Below, piece by piece: positions 45,038 through 53,374 of a stretch of 64,000 bases of DNA (the stretch's first letter is position 1; each line of letters opens with the position of its first letter). Location: positions 248,001-312,000 of the forward strand of contig NZ_WUMN01000001.1 in NCBI RefSeq assembly GCF_009826935.1, written 5' to 3'. The DNA is from Flavobacterium sp. Sd200 (lineage in GTDB: Bacteria; Bacteroidota; Bacteroidia; Flavobacteriales; Flavobacteriaceae). Below the pieces are notes generated by a model, which saw only the letters and a list, made by a program, of their open reading frames with translations, was not told the origin of the DNA and searched no databases. The translations under genes were made by a program, and so were the position numbers.

Positions 45038-45137
45038 CAAAATTATCTTTCATTTATCTGCCAAAAGTTAACCGGATACTAACTCGTGTTAACTAATGTT
45101 AACTGAGATATTTACGTTTTTAAATGCCGTATGTTTG
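45038..45137. promoter_or_regulatory. Divergent promoters with GTTAAC boxes
   Basis: For tlpA (minus): TAATTTTG at 45045-45038, with TTTG at 45065-45062, 16 bp apart. For the kinase (plus): TATGTTTG at 45130-45137. Between them lie GTTAAC at 45067, 45088 and 45098; the last two are TGTTAACT direct repeats 10 bp apart, the first 21 bp away. Spacing of one and two helical turns is typical for OmpR-type regulators. Confidence 0.5.
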
Positions 45138-45152
45138 TAAATATTTAACATT

Positions 45153-46514
45153 ATGAAAAATTATTTCAGGACCATACAATGGATAGCGTCCCTTACAGCG
45201 GGAAGTATCCTGGTATTTCAGGCAGTATGGGTATACAGGAACTATCGTACCAGCGAGGAAAACTTTACAATCAAGGTAAGGGAAGCATTGCAAAAGAGCG
45301 TTGACCAGTATCTGCTTGAACAGATACCTACTCCTGTAAGTCTTACCGGACCGGCACCCAGCCTGTCTATAATCAGTAGGGTATCACGGGAAGGAGCAGA
45401 GGATGTTTCCAATAATATGAAGGCGCCTCTAAAGAACACAAATCCTTTCAAAATTGCGTTCCATTCATTGCAGATCGACACAGCCAATCTTGAGAGTGTG
45501 CGGTTGTTTGTTGCACAAATGACTGCCCTTTCCAATAAACAAAAAATAGAAATACCTGTTGTAGAACGCTATTTTCGTAAAGAGCTGGAGAGAGATGGAA
45601 TAACTGTTGACTTTAGACTTTCGTTTGAGAAAAGACAATTAGATGAGACTGGGAGGGCAATTTCTGTCTCTATAGGACGAAGCAAGGGAGATTGGGGCAT
45701 TATCGCTATACCCACGGGGAAAGGGTGGCATCTTTTGGGTAAAAATATGCTGCCGGCAGTGATTTCTCTTTCACTTATACTGCTTACTGCCGGATGCCTT
45801 TGGTATATGGGATTTATAATATCCAGGCAACGAAGGTTGGATCAGACTAAGAATGATTTTATCGATAATCTTGCTCATGAACTGCGTACCCCGGTAGCAA
45901 TATTAAAGTCTACCAATGAGGCACTGTTGCATTTTGGGCAAATCTCAGATATCGAGAAGACAAACCGTTACCTTCAATTCAATGCCAATGTTCTGGACAA
46001 GCTGGAGGACGGCATTGACAGGCTGCTCAGGATCAGGCAATATGAATTGGGAGCTAAGGCTGCCTCCCTTGCGCAAGTTGATATACCTGCGCTGTTAGAA
46101 GAGGTAACAGGAAGCTTCCGGGAGAATAAACGGGGTATGGTTTCACTGTCTGTAGCACTGGACAAAAACATTCTAAAAAGTGATGCTTCAATGCTTAAGG
46201 ACATTGTAGCAAATCTTGTCGACAATGCCCTAAAATACAGCATGAGCCCGGCAACGGTTAGGGTTAGTGCAACGTCTGTATCCAACGGTTGGCAGCTGGA
46301 GGTAGATGATGACGGTATAGGCATCAGTGAAGAGCACCTTCCGCTCATCTTCGATAAGTTTTTTAGGGTCAGTTCCGGAGATCAGCATGATGTAAAGGGG
46401 TATGGTATCGGCCTAAGCTACGTCAAGCAGCTGGTGTTGCAACTGGGCGGCGATATCAGGGTACATAGCGAACTGGGAATAGGAACAACATTTACAATTA
46501 CTTTTCCGATATGA
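45153..46514 (+). CDS. Sensor histidine kinase, two-TM
   Basis: 453 residues. TM1 (8-28), a periplasmic sensor of about 170 residues, TM2 (201-222), then a HisKA domain with phospho-accepting His242 (FIDNLAHELRTPVAIL). The HATPase domain has N box LVDNALKYS, G1 DDDGIGI, F box FDKFFRV and G2 GYGIGLSY. The last four bases overlap the response regulator start. The periplasmic domain shows no recognised ligand fold. The pair probably controls the divergent tlpA gene. Confidence 0.9.
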   Translation: MKNYFRTIQWIASLTAGSILVFQAVWVYRNYRTSEENFTIKVREALQKSVDQYLLEQIPTPVSLTGPAPSLSIISRVSREGAEDVSNNMKAPLKNTNPFKIAFHSLQIDTANLESVRLFVAQMTALSNKQKIEIPVVERYFRKELERDGITVDFRLSFEKRQLDETGRAISVSIGRSKGDWGIIAIPTGKGWHLLGKNMLPAVISLSLILLTAGCLWYMGFIISRQRRLDQTKNDFIDNLAHELRTPVAILKSTNEALLHFGQISDIEKTNRYLQFNANVLDKLEDGIDRLLRIRQYELGAKAASLAQVDIPALLEEVTGSFRENKRGMVSLSVALDKNILKSDASMLKDIVANLVDNALKYSMSPATVRVSATSVSNGWQLEVDDDGIGISEEHLPLIFDKFFRVSSGDQHDVKGYGIGLSYVKQLVLQLGGDIRVHSELGIGTTFTITFPI

Positions 46515-47227
46515 CAAATTCTATACATATACTGTTGGTAGAGGATGAGGAAATTCTTACCACAATTATTAAAGAGACGCTTGAGCAAAGGGGATTTCGT
46601 TTCACGATTGCGCGAAATGGGGTAGAAGGCTGGGAGATGTTCCGGAATGAAAAACCCGATATCTGCGTAGTGGATGTAATGATGCCCAGAAAGGATGGCT
46701 ATTCTCTTGTAGAGGATATACGCAGAGTTGACGAATGGACACCTGTAATCTTTCTCACTGCTAAGAATCAGATTCCCGATGTACTTAAGGGTCTGACAGT
46801 AGGAGGAGACGACTATATGAAGAAGCCGTTTAGTATGGAGGAACTGATATTGAGAATACATAAACTTGTGCGAAGAAGCCGGACAAATTTGGAAGAGGCC
46901 GATTCTCCTCAGTTGCATACCAGTATATCTATTGGTAAGTTTCATTTCAAACCACAGCTACTGCATTTATCTTTTGAAAAAGAAATTATTACATTGTCAC
47001 AACGGGAGTCGGAACTGTTAGAATTACTGGCCCAAAACAAAAACCGTCTTTTAGACCGTGATGCAGCATTGTTGAAACTTTGGGGCGATAGCAATCCATT
47101 TACGGCAAGAAGCATGGATGTATATATTACGAGGCTTCGTAAGTGTCTGAATGCTGATCCTAATATTGAAATTATGAATGTTAGGAATAAAGGATATAAA
47201 TTACTTGATAAAGGAGGAATTGGATAG
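46511..47227 (+). CDS. OmpR-family response regulator
   Basis: 238 residues. The receiver has acidic Glu11-Asp12, phospho-acceptor Asp55 (VVDVMMPRKDG) and Lys in YMKKPF. The C-terminal winged helix (about 140-235) has LSQRESELLELLAQN and SMDVYITRLRKCL, then IMNVRNKGYKLL. It is an ATGA overlap with the sensor kinase, so expression is coupled. Its likely targets are the GTTAAC boxes upstream. Confidence 0.92.
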   Translation: MTNSIHILLVEDEEILTTIIKETLEQRGFRFTIARNGVEGWEMFRNEKPDICVVDVMMPRKDGYSLVEDIRRVDEWTPVIFLTAKNQIPDVLKGLTVGGDDYMKKPFSMEELILRIHKLVRRSRTNLEEADSPQLHTSISIGKFHFKPQLLHLSFEKEIITLSQRESELLELLAQNKNRLLDRDAALLKLWGDSNPFTARSMDVYITRLRKCLNADPNIEIMNVRNKGYKLLDKGGIG

Positions 47228-47321
47228 GTTTTTAAATTTTAATCATTGTGGTTCAACATTACAGAATATACAGACTATCTAAATAAAAGTTTTAAACTTA
47301 TAATGTGGAGTTTATTGATAT

Positions 47322-47360
47322 AAAAAAAAGTGCTAAATCGTATGATCTAACACTTTTTTA
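47322..47360 (-). terminator. Terminator downstream of tRNA-Arg
   Basis: AAAAAAGTG and CACTTTTTT arms flank an 18-base middle. On the minus strand a T run follows, just after the tRNA 3' end. Confidence 0.6.
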
Positions 47361-47363
47361 AAG

Positions 47364-47437
47364 TGACCTCGACTGGATTCAAACCAGTAACCTTCTGAGC
47401 CGTAATCAGATGCGCTATTCAGTTGCGCCACGAGGCC
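47364..47437 (-). tRNA. tRNA-Arg(ACG)
   Basis: 74 bases. On the minus strand: acceptor GGCCTCG pairs with CGAGGTC (one G-T), with discriminator A. The D arm includes GCGCAACTGAATAGCGC. The anticodon stem TCTGA/TCAGA carries loop TTACGGC, anticodon ACG. The T arm is ACTGG-TTTGAAT-CCAGT. CCA is not encoded. Confidence 0.95.
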
Positions 47438-47547
47438 TTAGTGTAATCAGGCTTAAACTTTAAGTGGTTTACTGCCTTGATTGCGGGTGCAAATATATAA
47501 ATAAATGTTTATCTTGCAAACAAAATTTACCAATAAAATATAAAAAA

Positions 47548-48060
47548 ATGACGCTTAATAAGTATATACGTGATATTCAGGATTTTCCAAAACAGGGTAT
47601 TGTTTTTAAAGATATAACACCGCTTTTAGCCAATCCACAGGCAGTTAAAGAATGCATGGCTTTACTTATAAATAATCTTCAGGATAAAAATATAGATAAG
47701 GTTGTTGGGGCAGAAAGTCGCGGTTTCTTTTTTGCAACGTTACTTGCTCATAAGCTTAATGCCGGTTTTGTGCCGGTGCGTAAACCCAATAAACTTCCTT
47801 ACGATAAAATTTCCGTGTCCTACGAATTGGAATACGGTACCGATAAATTAGAAATGCATACAGATGCCATAAAGCCCGGAGAGCGCGTAGTAGTACATGA
47901 TGATGTGCTGGCTACCGGAGGCACGGCAAAAGCACTATGTGAGCTTGTAGAGCAGGCAGGAGGCATTATTGTGCAATGCAATTTTTTAATGGAGCTTTCT
48001 TTTTTGAATGGCCGCAAAAAACTGGAAGGTTATGAAGTATACGCACAGCTTGTTTACTAA
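47548..48060 (+). CDS. apt: Adenine phosphoribosyltransferase
   Basis: Forms AMP from adenine and PRPP in purine salvage. The ATG at 47548 gives MTLNKYIRDIQDFPKQGIVFKDITPLL and 170 residues; an earlier reading from 47464 carries unrelated sequence. Motifs: GAESRGFFFA, PVRKPNKLPYDKISVSY, and the PRPP loop VVVHDDVLATGGTA. The length and order are standard. Confidence 0.95.
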   Translation: MTLNKYIRDIQDFPKQGIVFKDITPLLANPQAVKECMALLINNLQDKNIDKVVGAESRGFFFATLLAHKLNAGFVPVRKPNKLPYDKISVSYELEYGTDKLEMHTDAIKPGERVVVHDDVLATGGTAKALCELVEQAGGIIVQCNFLMELSFLNGRKKLEGYEVYAQLVY

Positions 48061-48069
48061 ACATACTTG

Positions 48070-48210
48070 CTAATCTAAAGCGCGTGTAGTTACATAATAT
48101 TTCCATGCAATTATAGCTTTTTGAAGTTTAGTAGCCTTTGCAAGGTCTAACTGCTCTTTAGTATAATTTGGCAGGAGCCAACGGTTAATTTTAGCTAAGA
48201 ATTTAAACAT
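48070..48210 (-). CDS. Conserved small protein, 46 residues
   Basis: From the ATG at 48210: MFKFLAKINRWLLPNYTKEQ, then LDLAKATKLQKAIIAWKYYVTTRALD and TAG. I recall near-identical 45-50-residue proteins (ending YYVT-ALD) from many flavobacteria, sometimes mislabelled SsrA-binding protein. It is amphipathic and basic; function unknown. It lies convergently 9 bp after the apt stop. Confidence 0.65.
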   Translation of the reverse strand: MFKFLAKINRWLLPNYTKEQLDLAKATKLQKAIIAWKYYVTTRALD

Positions 48211-48230
48211 GGCCGTATCATTTTTATGTA

Positions 48231-48266
48231 AAAATAACAAAAGGCTGTCGATATCGACAGCCTTTT
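48231..48266 (-). terminator. Terminator of the blaI-M56 operon (28-bp palindrome)
   Basis: AAAAGGCTGTCGAT (48239-48252) pairs perfectly with 48253-48266. On the minus strand it is followed by TT and a T-rich tract. It is 22 bp after the M56 stop. Confidence 0.85.
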
Positions 48267-48287
48267 AAGAATTTATTAAGCAGCTTA

Positions 48288-50495
48288 TTATTTTGTTGCA
48301 TAAGCAATTGCCTTACCATTTTTGCGCCCAACATAAATATTTGGTATGCCTTTGTTGTTGCTGTAAGAAGAAGTAATGTCGTCTCCTCCTTTTTCATCTT
48401 TAAGTACAATTTCTATGGCAATAATTTCTTTTTCTTTATTACGCTCTATACCAGATATGGTTGCTTCTACACCTATGTCTTTTAATGATTTTGTATAGAA
48501 TTTAATGTCGCTTTTAGATGACTTTTTATGAATAATATATCCTGTATTATCCTTGTCTTCAGTAATGTTTTTACTCTCTGCAGCGGCATTGATCGCTTTT
48601 ATTGTTTCTGACTCATATCCTTTTAGATCTACAACTATAACGCCATTGGCAGCTTTTTCTCCATATTTACTTATAGAAATTTCGTTTCCAATAGCTACAG
48701 TTGTAGTACTTACTTTTTTTGGGTTGAGTTTTTCAAGCTCTTTGGCTGTAGATGGTTTTCCGTTTATTAAAATATAGGCTTTTTTATAATCTACAGTGCT
48801 GCTTTCTAAAATGTTATTTATAATATCGTTGTTGTTGTTGGCGGTGTAGGTGGTAGAATATACATAGCTCCTACCTTTTACCATCCCATTTGTCAAATTA
48901 GTTTGGGGCTGAGTTGTAAAAACAACACCAGCGGTTTGCTGATTAACGGGCTCACTTTTATCGAACAGGTTACTGCTTACTCCTGTACCTGATACATTAA
49001 AGCCCCTTTTTTTCTTTTTGGTCGTGACAAGTATAACACCATTTTTAGCGTTTTCACCATATTTTTTTATGAGAGCGTCAGTGTTTTTTAAAACCTCAAT
49101 GCTGTCAATATCGTCAGGATCAATTGCGCTTATCCCTTCACTGTCTAAAGTTTGGGCTATGCCATCTATAATGTAAAGAACATTTTTAGGAGCTTGCGCA
49201 TCAACTTTTGTAATATTAACCTTTTTTATAGTATCTCCCTCAGATGTTGTTGTAACTGCTTTTATAACTTTTATTTTAGCTTCCGGCTGCCCAAAGTTGA
49301 TAATGTTTTTACCCGTCTTGCTGTCGCGACGAATATCAATATTAAATGGTTCAATACCTTTATCATCGTCTGCGGTAACTTCATATACAGGATATGATTC
49401 CTGATTATCTTTGTCTCTAATAGTAACTTTAATTGCTGTTAACTCTCCGTTGCTGTTTCGCTTAACATTCGTAAAGGTAACATCAGCTTCAAATTGTTGT
49501 TTAAAAAATGCAGCTTCTTTTTCAAATACTTCGTCTTTAGTGTCTTTGGTAATATCCAGTACAACCCTTACATCAATAAATTTTCCTGATTGGGTTTGCG
49601 TTTTTGTGTCAGGGTTCTTTTCCTGAGCAACTACTTCTACCTGAAACACTGCTATAAAAGCTACCAGGGCGGGTGCAATAAGGGCATACTTGTAAAAGTT
49701 ACGCCTGTTAGATTGCTTCTTGTTTAACATAACGATTCGTTTTTTGATTAATGATTGATAAAAATGATTGGTGATTGCAATGCACTCGGGCTGCATTGTT
49801 ATTTTTAATAATGTTTTTTGATACGCTTTTTTATCAGAAACGGTTTTGGTGGCCTCGGCATCGGCAATAAATTCAAGGTTTTGAGATATGGCCTTTTTAT
49901 AAAGCCAAATAAATGGATTGAACCAAAACACTATACAGAACACCTGACTTATAAGCACATCCAGCGAGTGTTTTTGTCTGCTGTGCACTTGCTCGTGTGC
50001 AATAATATCGGTAAGCTCCTGTGTTTGAAGTACAGCTGAATTGTAAACAATATATTTGAAGAAAGAAAACGGAGACAGTACATTTTCAGAATCAATGTAT
50101 TTAAAACCATTTTTGCTAAGGGCATCTTCATGTTTAAGCATTTTGCTTACAGTAAGAAGGTCTTTTATCAGTAATCCTGCAAAAAACAATAGTCCGGCAG
50201 CGTAGGCTGCTATTGCTACATACCACCAGTTTATTGTAAAAGCTTCTTCGGGTTCTGGGGCATAACTGGTTACTGCAACATCAGGAAGAGATGTCATGAT
50301 CATCGGTTGAGGAGTTACCCAAACAATTTTTGTATAAATCACAAAAGGCAATAGGGCAGAGGTAAGCAATCCGGCAAGCAAATAGAACCTGTTGCCGCTA
50401 AAAAAAGTTTCTTTTTTTAGAAATAGGGTGTAAGCCATCCAAAAAAGCGCTATAAGGCCCGACACTTTTGCTAAATAAATAAATAATGCTTCCAT
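48288..50495 (-). CDS. M56 (BlaR1-like) metallopeptidase with TonB-plug-like repeats
   Basis: 735 residues from the ATG at 50495, one base after the blaI stop. Membrane helices occur at about 3-24, 36-60, 90-110 and 180-200. The zinc motif HEQVH is at 167-171 (IIAHEQVHSRQKHSLDVL), with the third ligand probably Glu208. A fifth helix lies near 265-285 (YALIAPALVAFIAVFQV). The C-terminal half contains two plug-like segments ending YGENAKNGVILVTTKK and YGEKAANGVIVVDLK. Known role of the family: sensing envelope stress and cleaving BlaI. The signal is unknown. Confidence 0.88.
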   Translation of the reverse strand: MEALFIYLAKVSGLIALFWMAYTLFLKKETFFSGNRFYLLAGLLTSALLPFVIYTKIVWVTPQPMIMTSLPDVAVTSYAPEPEEAFTINWWYVAIAAYAAGLLFFAGLLIKDLLTVSKMLKHEDALSKNGFKYIDSENVLSPFSFFKYIVYNSAVLQTQELTDIIAHEQVHSRQKHSLDVLISQVFCIVFWFNPFIWLYKKAISQNLEFIADAEATKTVSDKKAYQKTLLKITMQPECIAITNHFYQSLIKKRIVMLNKKQSNRRNFYKYALIAPALVAFIAVFQVEVVAQEKNPDTKTQTQSGKFIDVRVVLDITKDTKDEVFEKEAAFFKQQFEADVTFTNVKRNSNGELTAIKVTIRDKDNQESYPVYEVTADDDKGIEPFNIDIRRDSKTGKNIINFGQPEAKIKVIKAVTTTSEGDTIKKVNITKVDAQAPKNVLYIIDGIAQTLDSEGISAIDPDDIDSIEVLKNTDALIKKYGENAKNGVILVTTKKKKRGFNVSGTGVSSNLFDKSEPVNQQTAGVVFTTQPQTNLTNGMVKGRSYVYSTTYTANNNNDIINNILESSTVDYKKAYILINGKPSTAKELEKLNPKKVSTTTVAIGNEISISKYGEKAANGVIVVDLKGYESETIKAINAAAESKNITEDKDNTGYIIHKKSSKSDIKFYTKSLKDIGVEATISGIERNKEKEIIAIEIVLKDEKGGDDITSSYSNNKGIPNIYVGRKNGKAIAYATK

Positions 50496-50496
50496 A

Positions 50497-50856
50497 TCAT
50501 TTATCTTTTTCAATCATTTCTAATATTTCCCTAAGCTCGTCTGCACTTATTTTTTCTTCTTTAGCAAAGAAAGAGATCATGCTTTTATAAGAGTTATTAA
50601 AATAACTTTCAATAGCATTGCTCATAAACCCTTTGCGGTATTCTTCTTTTGCTACTATAGGAAAGTATTGATGGGTATTGCCAAATGCAGTATGGCTCAC
50701 ATAGCCTTTTTCTTCAAGATTTCTTATTATTGTAGAAAGGGTGTTGTAGTGCGGCTTATCATCTTCTATTTGGGCCATCACATCTTTTACAAAAGCTTTT
50801 TCCAGCTTCCATAATATGTGCATTATTTCTTCTTCTTTATTAGTGAGCTTTTGCAT
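50497..50856 (-). CDS. blaI: BlaI/MecI-type repressor
   Basis: 119 residues from the ATG at 50856 (MQKLTNKEEEIMHILWKLE). A winged helix (1-70): EEIMHILWKLEKAFVKDVMAQI, then HYNTLSTIIRNLEEKGYVSH (recognition helix). The C-terminal dimerisation part follows (EYRKGFMSNAIESYF). BlaI family repressors are cut by their M56 partner. Its stop overlaps the upstream edge of the M56 start. Three palindromic operators sit in its promoter, so it most likely represses its own operon. Confidence 0.92.
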   Translation of the reverse strand: MQKLTNKEEEIMHILWKLEKAFVKDVMAQIEDDKPHYNTLSTIIRNLEEKGYVSHTAFGNTHQYFPIVAKEEYRKGFMSNAIESYFNNSYKSMISFFAKEEKISADELREILEMIEKDK

Positions 50857-50877
50857 CGTGATATTATTTTGATATTT

Positions 50878-50941
50878 CAAAGTTAAACTATTTTTTTAGT
50901 TTTCAAACTATTTTTTTAGTTAAATAACTAAAACATTAGTT
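50878..50941 (-). promoter_or_regulatory. blaI promoter with three BlaI operators
   Basis: Minus-strand -7 TAACTTTG (50885-50878) and -33 TTTG (50907-50904), 18 bp apart. Three dyads AACTA-N6-TAGTT start at 50886, 50906 and 50926 (16 bp each, exact 20-bp period; middle six are T in the first two, AAACAT in the third). The first lies between the -33 and -7 elements, the second overlaps -33, the third is upstream. Confidence 0.8.
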
Positions 50942-50979
50942 TTTTGTAGAGATGCCTGACTGTAGGGAGGTAAAGCAGG

Positions 50980-51013
50980 AATAAAAAAAAATCCTGCTAA
51001 AGTGCAGGATTTT
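50980..51013 (-). terminator. Terminator of the sigma/DUF4097 operon
   Basis: A 10-bp perfect stem AAAATCCTGC/GCAGGATTTT with a TAAAGT loop; on the minus strand a T run follows. It is 26 bp after the DUF4097 stop. Confidence 0.85.
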
Positions 51014-51038
51014 AAAGTGTTAATATGTGCGTTTCTGT

Positions 51039-52094
51039 TTATAAACTTTTGGCTAATGTAACATCGCCATACATGGTTTTTACATATATGCGTGCACCGC
51101 CACTGTTTTTATGATAGCCTTTATAGCTTGACAGGCTCGATTTTTCGATTTTCTCAGATATTTTTAATCCTGACAATCCATTTATATCGGCATATGCACC
51201 CGAGAGTTCAAAGTCGAAAGCAACAGCATCGTCATATTTTAAAAGTACGTCTCCGTATGTAGAATTAATACTCACACTCTTCAGGTCTTTACCCAGTTTT
51301 GCCACATGTATGTCGCCATAATTGCAGGAGATGTTTAATGAGTTATCTACATAGCCCACAGATATGTCAGAATAATTACCCCCGCCGTTAATTTTATCGG
51401 CTACTTTTACAGAAAGGTCACCATATTGCGATTTGTAGGTAAGTGAGCTAACCGTTCCTATACTAATATCGCCATATTGTGTAGATAAATTTAACGTGTT
51501 AGCTTTGCTTATAACCACGTCTGAATATTGTATGCTCATATCGGCATTTTTTACAAACGTAATTTTGCTGTTGTCGCAGTATTGTGTTTTTAATGAGTTG
51601 CTGTCACCGTTAAGCTCATCTATAGTTATACCTCCATACTGGCAACTAAGGTTTACTGCACCATAAATTTTGCCAAGTTTAATAGTACCATACTGGTTGT
51701 TAACACCCAAAGTGCCATTTTTAGGTATTTTAACGGTGTAGTTAATTTCCATACTGGTTCTTTTCCCTCTAAAATTATCTATGCGTGTTTTTGCAACGAC
51801 CAGAGAGTTCCCGGCTTCAAAATCTACATCTATCCCGCTAAGTCTTTTTATTACGTCATCTTCATTATCACCACTAACAGTTATGGTAACATCTATTTCG
51901 GTTTTATTTTCGTTCCAGGTAGTTATGTATACGCTGCCATATTTGTTTGCGAGCGTAAGGCCTGCATTGCCGTTTACAGCGTAGCTCTTATTTATTTTTT
52001 TCTCACGCGTATATTTACCTTTAGGGGTTGCTGCCAAACCAACAGCAGGTAGCAAAAGGGCTAAGATCAGTATTTTATGTAGTATGGTTTTCAT
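51039..52094 (-). CDS. DUF4097-type exported beta-solenoid protein
   Basis: 351 residues with a signal peptide (ILHKILILALLLPAVGLAATPKG). The mature part repeats about every 18-22 residues a turn with Tyr-Gly-Asp/Gly/Thr-Ile (NNQYGTIKL, CQYGGITI, STQYGDISI, KSQYGDLSV, CNYGDIHV, STYGDVLL), which predicts a right-handed beta-solenoid as in DUF4097 proteins. Function unknown. It overlaps the anti-sigma-like gene by 20 bp, so it belongs to the sigma operon and may be its output or sensor. Confidence 0.78.
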   Translation of the reverse strand: MKTILHKILILALLLPAVGLAATPKGKYTREKKINKSYAVNGNAGLTLANKYGSVYITTWNENKTEIDVTITVSGDNEDDVIKRLSGIDVDFEAGNSLVVAKTRIDNFRGKRTSMEINYTVKIPKNGTLGVNNQYGTIKLGKIYGAVNLSCQYGGITIDELNGDSNSLKTQYCDNSKITFVKNADMSIQYSDVVISKANTLNLSTQYGDISIGTVSSLTYKSQYGDLSVKVADKINGGGNYSDISVGYVDNSLNISCNYGDIHVAKLGKDLKSVSINSTYGDVLLKYDDAVAFDFELSGAYADINGLSGLKISEKIEKSSLSSYKGYHKNSGGARIYVKTMYGDVTLAKSL

Positions 52095-52617
52095 GGTAGT
52101 TTTCTTTTATTTTTTTGATGTTTTCTATTTGCACCATCACCTTTTCCAAAAACTTTATACGTGTTTGCAAATTAGTGATCATGGCATGTAAAATTTTCTT
52201 GTTTTCACCCTTTTCCTGCAGTTCTAGGGTAAGTTTATCATAGTCGCTTTCAAGCTCCTGCATGTGTGTTAGGGCATCGCGCACAATGCGTTGGGTTTCT
52301 GGGCTGTTCTCTTTTTCTACTTTGGCCAGTTCTTTTGCAATTATAGCCGAAAAGTACAGCTGTGTTTCCTGTGCTTTTGGAGATATTTCGTTAGCCATAG
52401 CATTGCCCTGCATTGGCAGTAACCAAAACAAAAGCCCTATAACTATTACAAATGCTGCCGCTACAGGCACTGCAATTTTTAGATCAAAGCGTTTTTGTTT
52501 TTTGCCTTCCAGCCTGTTCAAAAAGCGTTGCTGATGCCCCAGCTCAGGATGCTCATTATCCCACTGGTCTTCAAACTGGCTAAATAGGTCTTTTAAATTG
52601 TCTTTTTCATCATTCAT
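52075..52617 (-). CDS. Anti-sigma-factor-like membrane protein
   Basis: 180 residues. The N-terminal 45 are cytosolic and charged (NLKDLFSQFEDQWDNEHPELGHQQRFLNRL), then one transmembrane helix at about 46-66 (IAVPVAAAFVIVIGLLFWLLP). A periplasmic coiled-coil region of about 110 residues follows. The order fits a membrane-bound anti-sigma factor, and the gene starts within the sigma stop (4-bp overlap). Sequence identity to known anti-sigmas is not evident, so the role rests mainly on position. Confidence 0.65.
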   Translation of the reverse strand: MNDEKDNLKDLFSQFEDQWDNEHPELGHQQRFLNRLEGKKQKRFDLKIAVPVAAAFVIVIGLLFWLLPMQGNAMANEISPKAQETQLYFSAIIAKELAKVEKENSPETQRIVRDALTHMQELESDYDKLTLELQEKGENKKILHAMITNLQTRIKFLEKVMVQIENIKKIKENYHENHTT

Positions 52618-53168
52618 CGTTCATTCAGTTTTTTAAGAAGGCTTTCTTTAGCCCTGCTTATGGTGGTACGGCAATTACCTGCGGTAATGCCCAAAATGTC
52701 GCTTATTTCTTCGTGGTCATACCCTTCAATATAGAGTAGTGTAAGCACAATACGATAACTTTCCTTGAGCTGTTGCAGGGCCGCTATCACCTGCTGTACT
52801 TTCATGCTTGTAAAATCAAGTACTGCTTCCTGTTTATAACCGTCGTCTTCCACTTTATACAAAACATCGTCCAGGCTGTCTGCAGTATTCCTGTTTATCT
52901 TTTTGTAATTGTCTATACTGTGGTTTACCACAATTTTTTTGAGCCATGCCCCAAAAGTAACCTCGCCCTTAAAAAGCTCTAACTTGGTAAAAGCCTTTAA
53001 AAACGCTTCCTGCATAACATCTTCTGCCCAATGTGCATCTTTAACAATGCGCAATGCTGTATTGTACATAGGTTTATAATAGCGGTTATATACCTCGAAC
53101 TGTGCATTGCGATTGCCCTGTTTGCACAAGGATATCAAATTATCTATATCAGGGTTTGTGTTGTTCAA
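52614..53168 (-). CDS. ECF RNA polymerase sigma factor
   Basis: 184 residues. Region 2 (about 20-90): YYKPMYNTALRIVKDAHWAEDVMQEAFLKAF. Region 4 (about 120-180): LKESYRIVLTLLYIEGYDHEEISDILGITAGNCRTTISRAKESLLKKL. The linker is short, as in ECF sigmas. It is first gene of the three-gene operon sigma, anti-sigma-like, DUF4097. Confidence 0.92.
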   Translation of the reverse strand: MNNTNPDIDNLISLCKQGNRNAQFEVYNRYYKPMYNTALRIVKDAHWAEDVMQEAFLKAFTKLELFKGEVTFGAWLKKIVVNHSIDNYKKINRNTADSLDDVLYKVEDDGYKQEAVLDFTSMKVQQVIAALQQLKESYRIVLTLLYIEGYDHEEISDILGITAGNCRTTISRAKESLLKKLNER

Positions 53169-53374
53169 TTGTTTGTGGCCTGGTTTATTATAATGACGGT
53201 GCTAATTTTAATATGTTACAGTTTGATTAAAAAAAGTTCATTTTTTTGCTGATTTTGCTATTTGCAGGGTTAAAGGTTTATGCGTTTTGCATACCATGAC
53301 TCTAACACCAAATTAACAAATGGTCAAAATAACGAATAAACATTTTTCGCTAAATTGCAGTTAAAAATCCGGAT

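Noticed and set aside
48070..48210. Naming the 46-residue protein SsrA-binding protein
   Set aside because: The real SmpB is about 150 residues with a beta-barrel; this short protein shares nothing visible with it.
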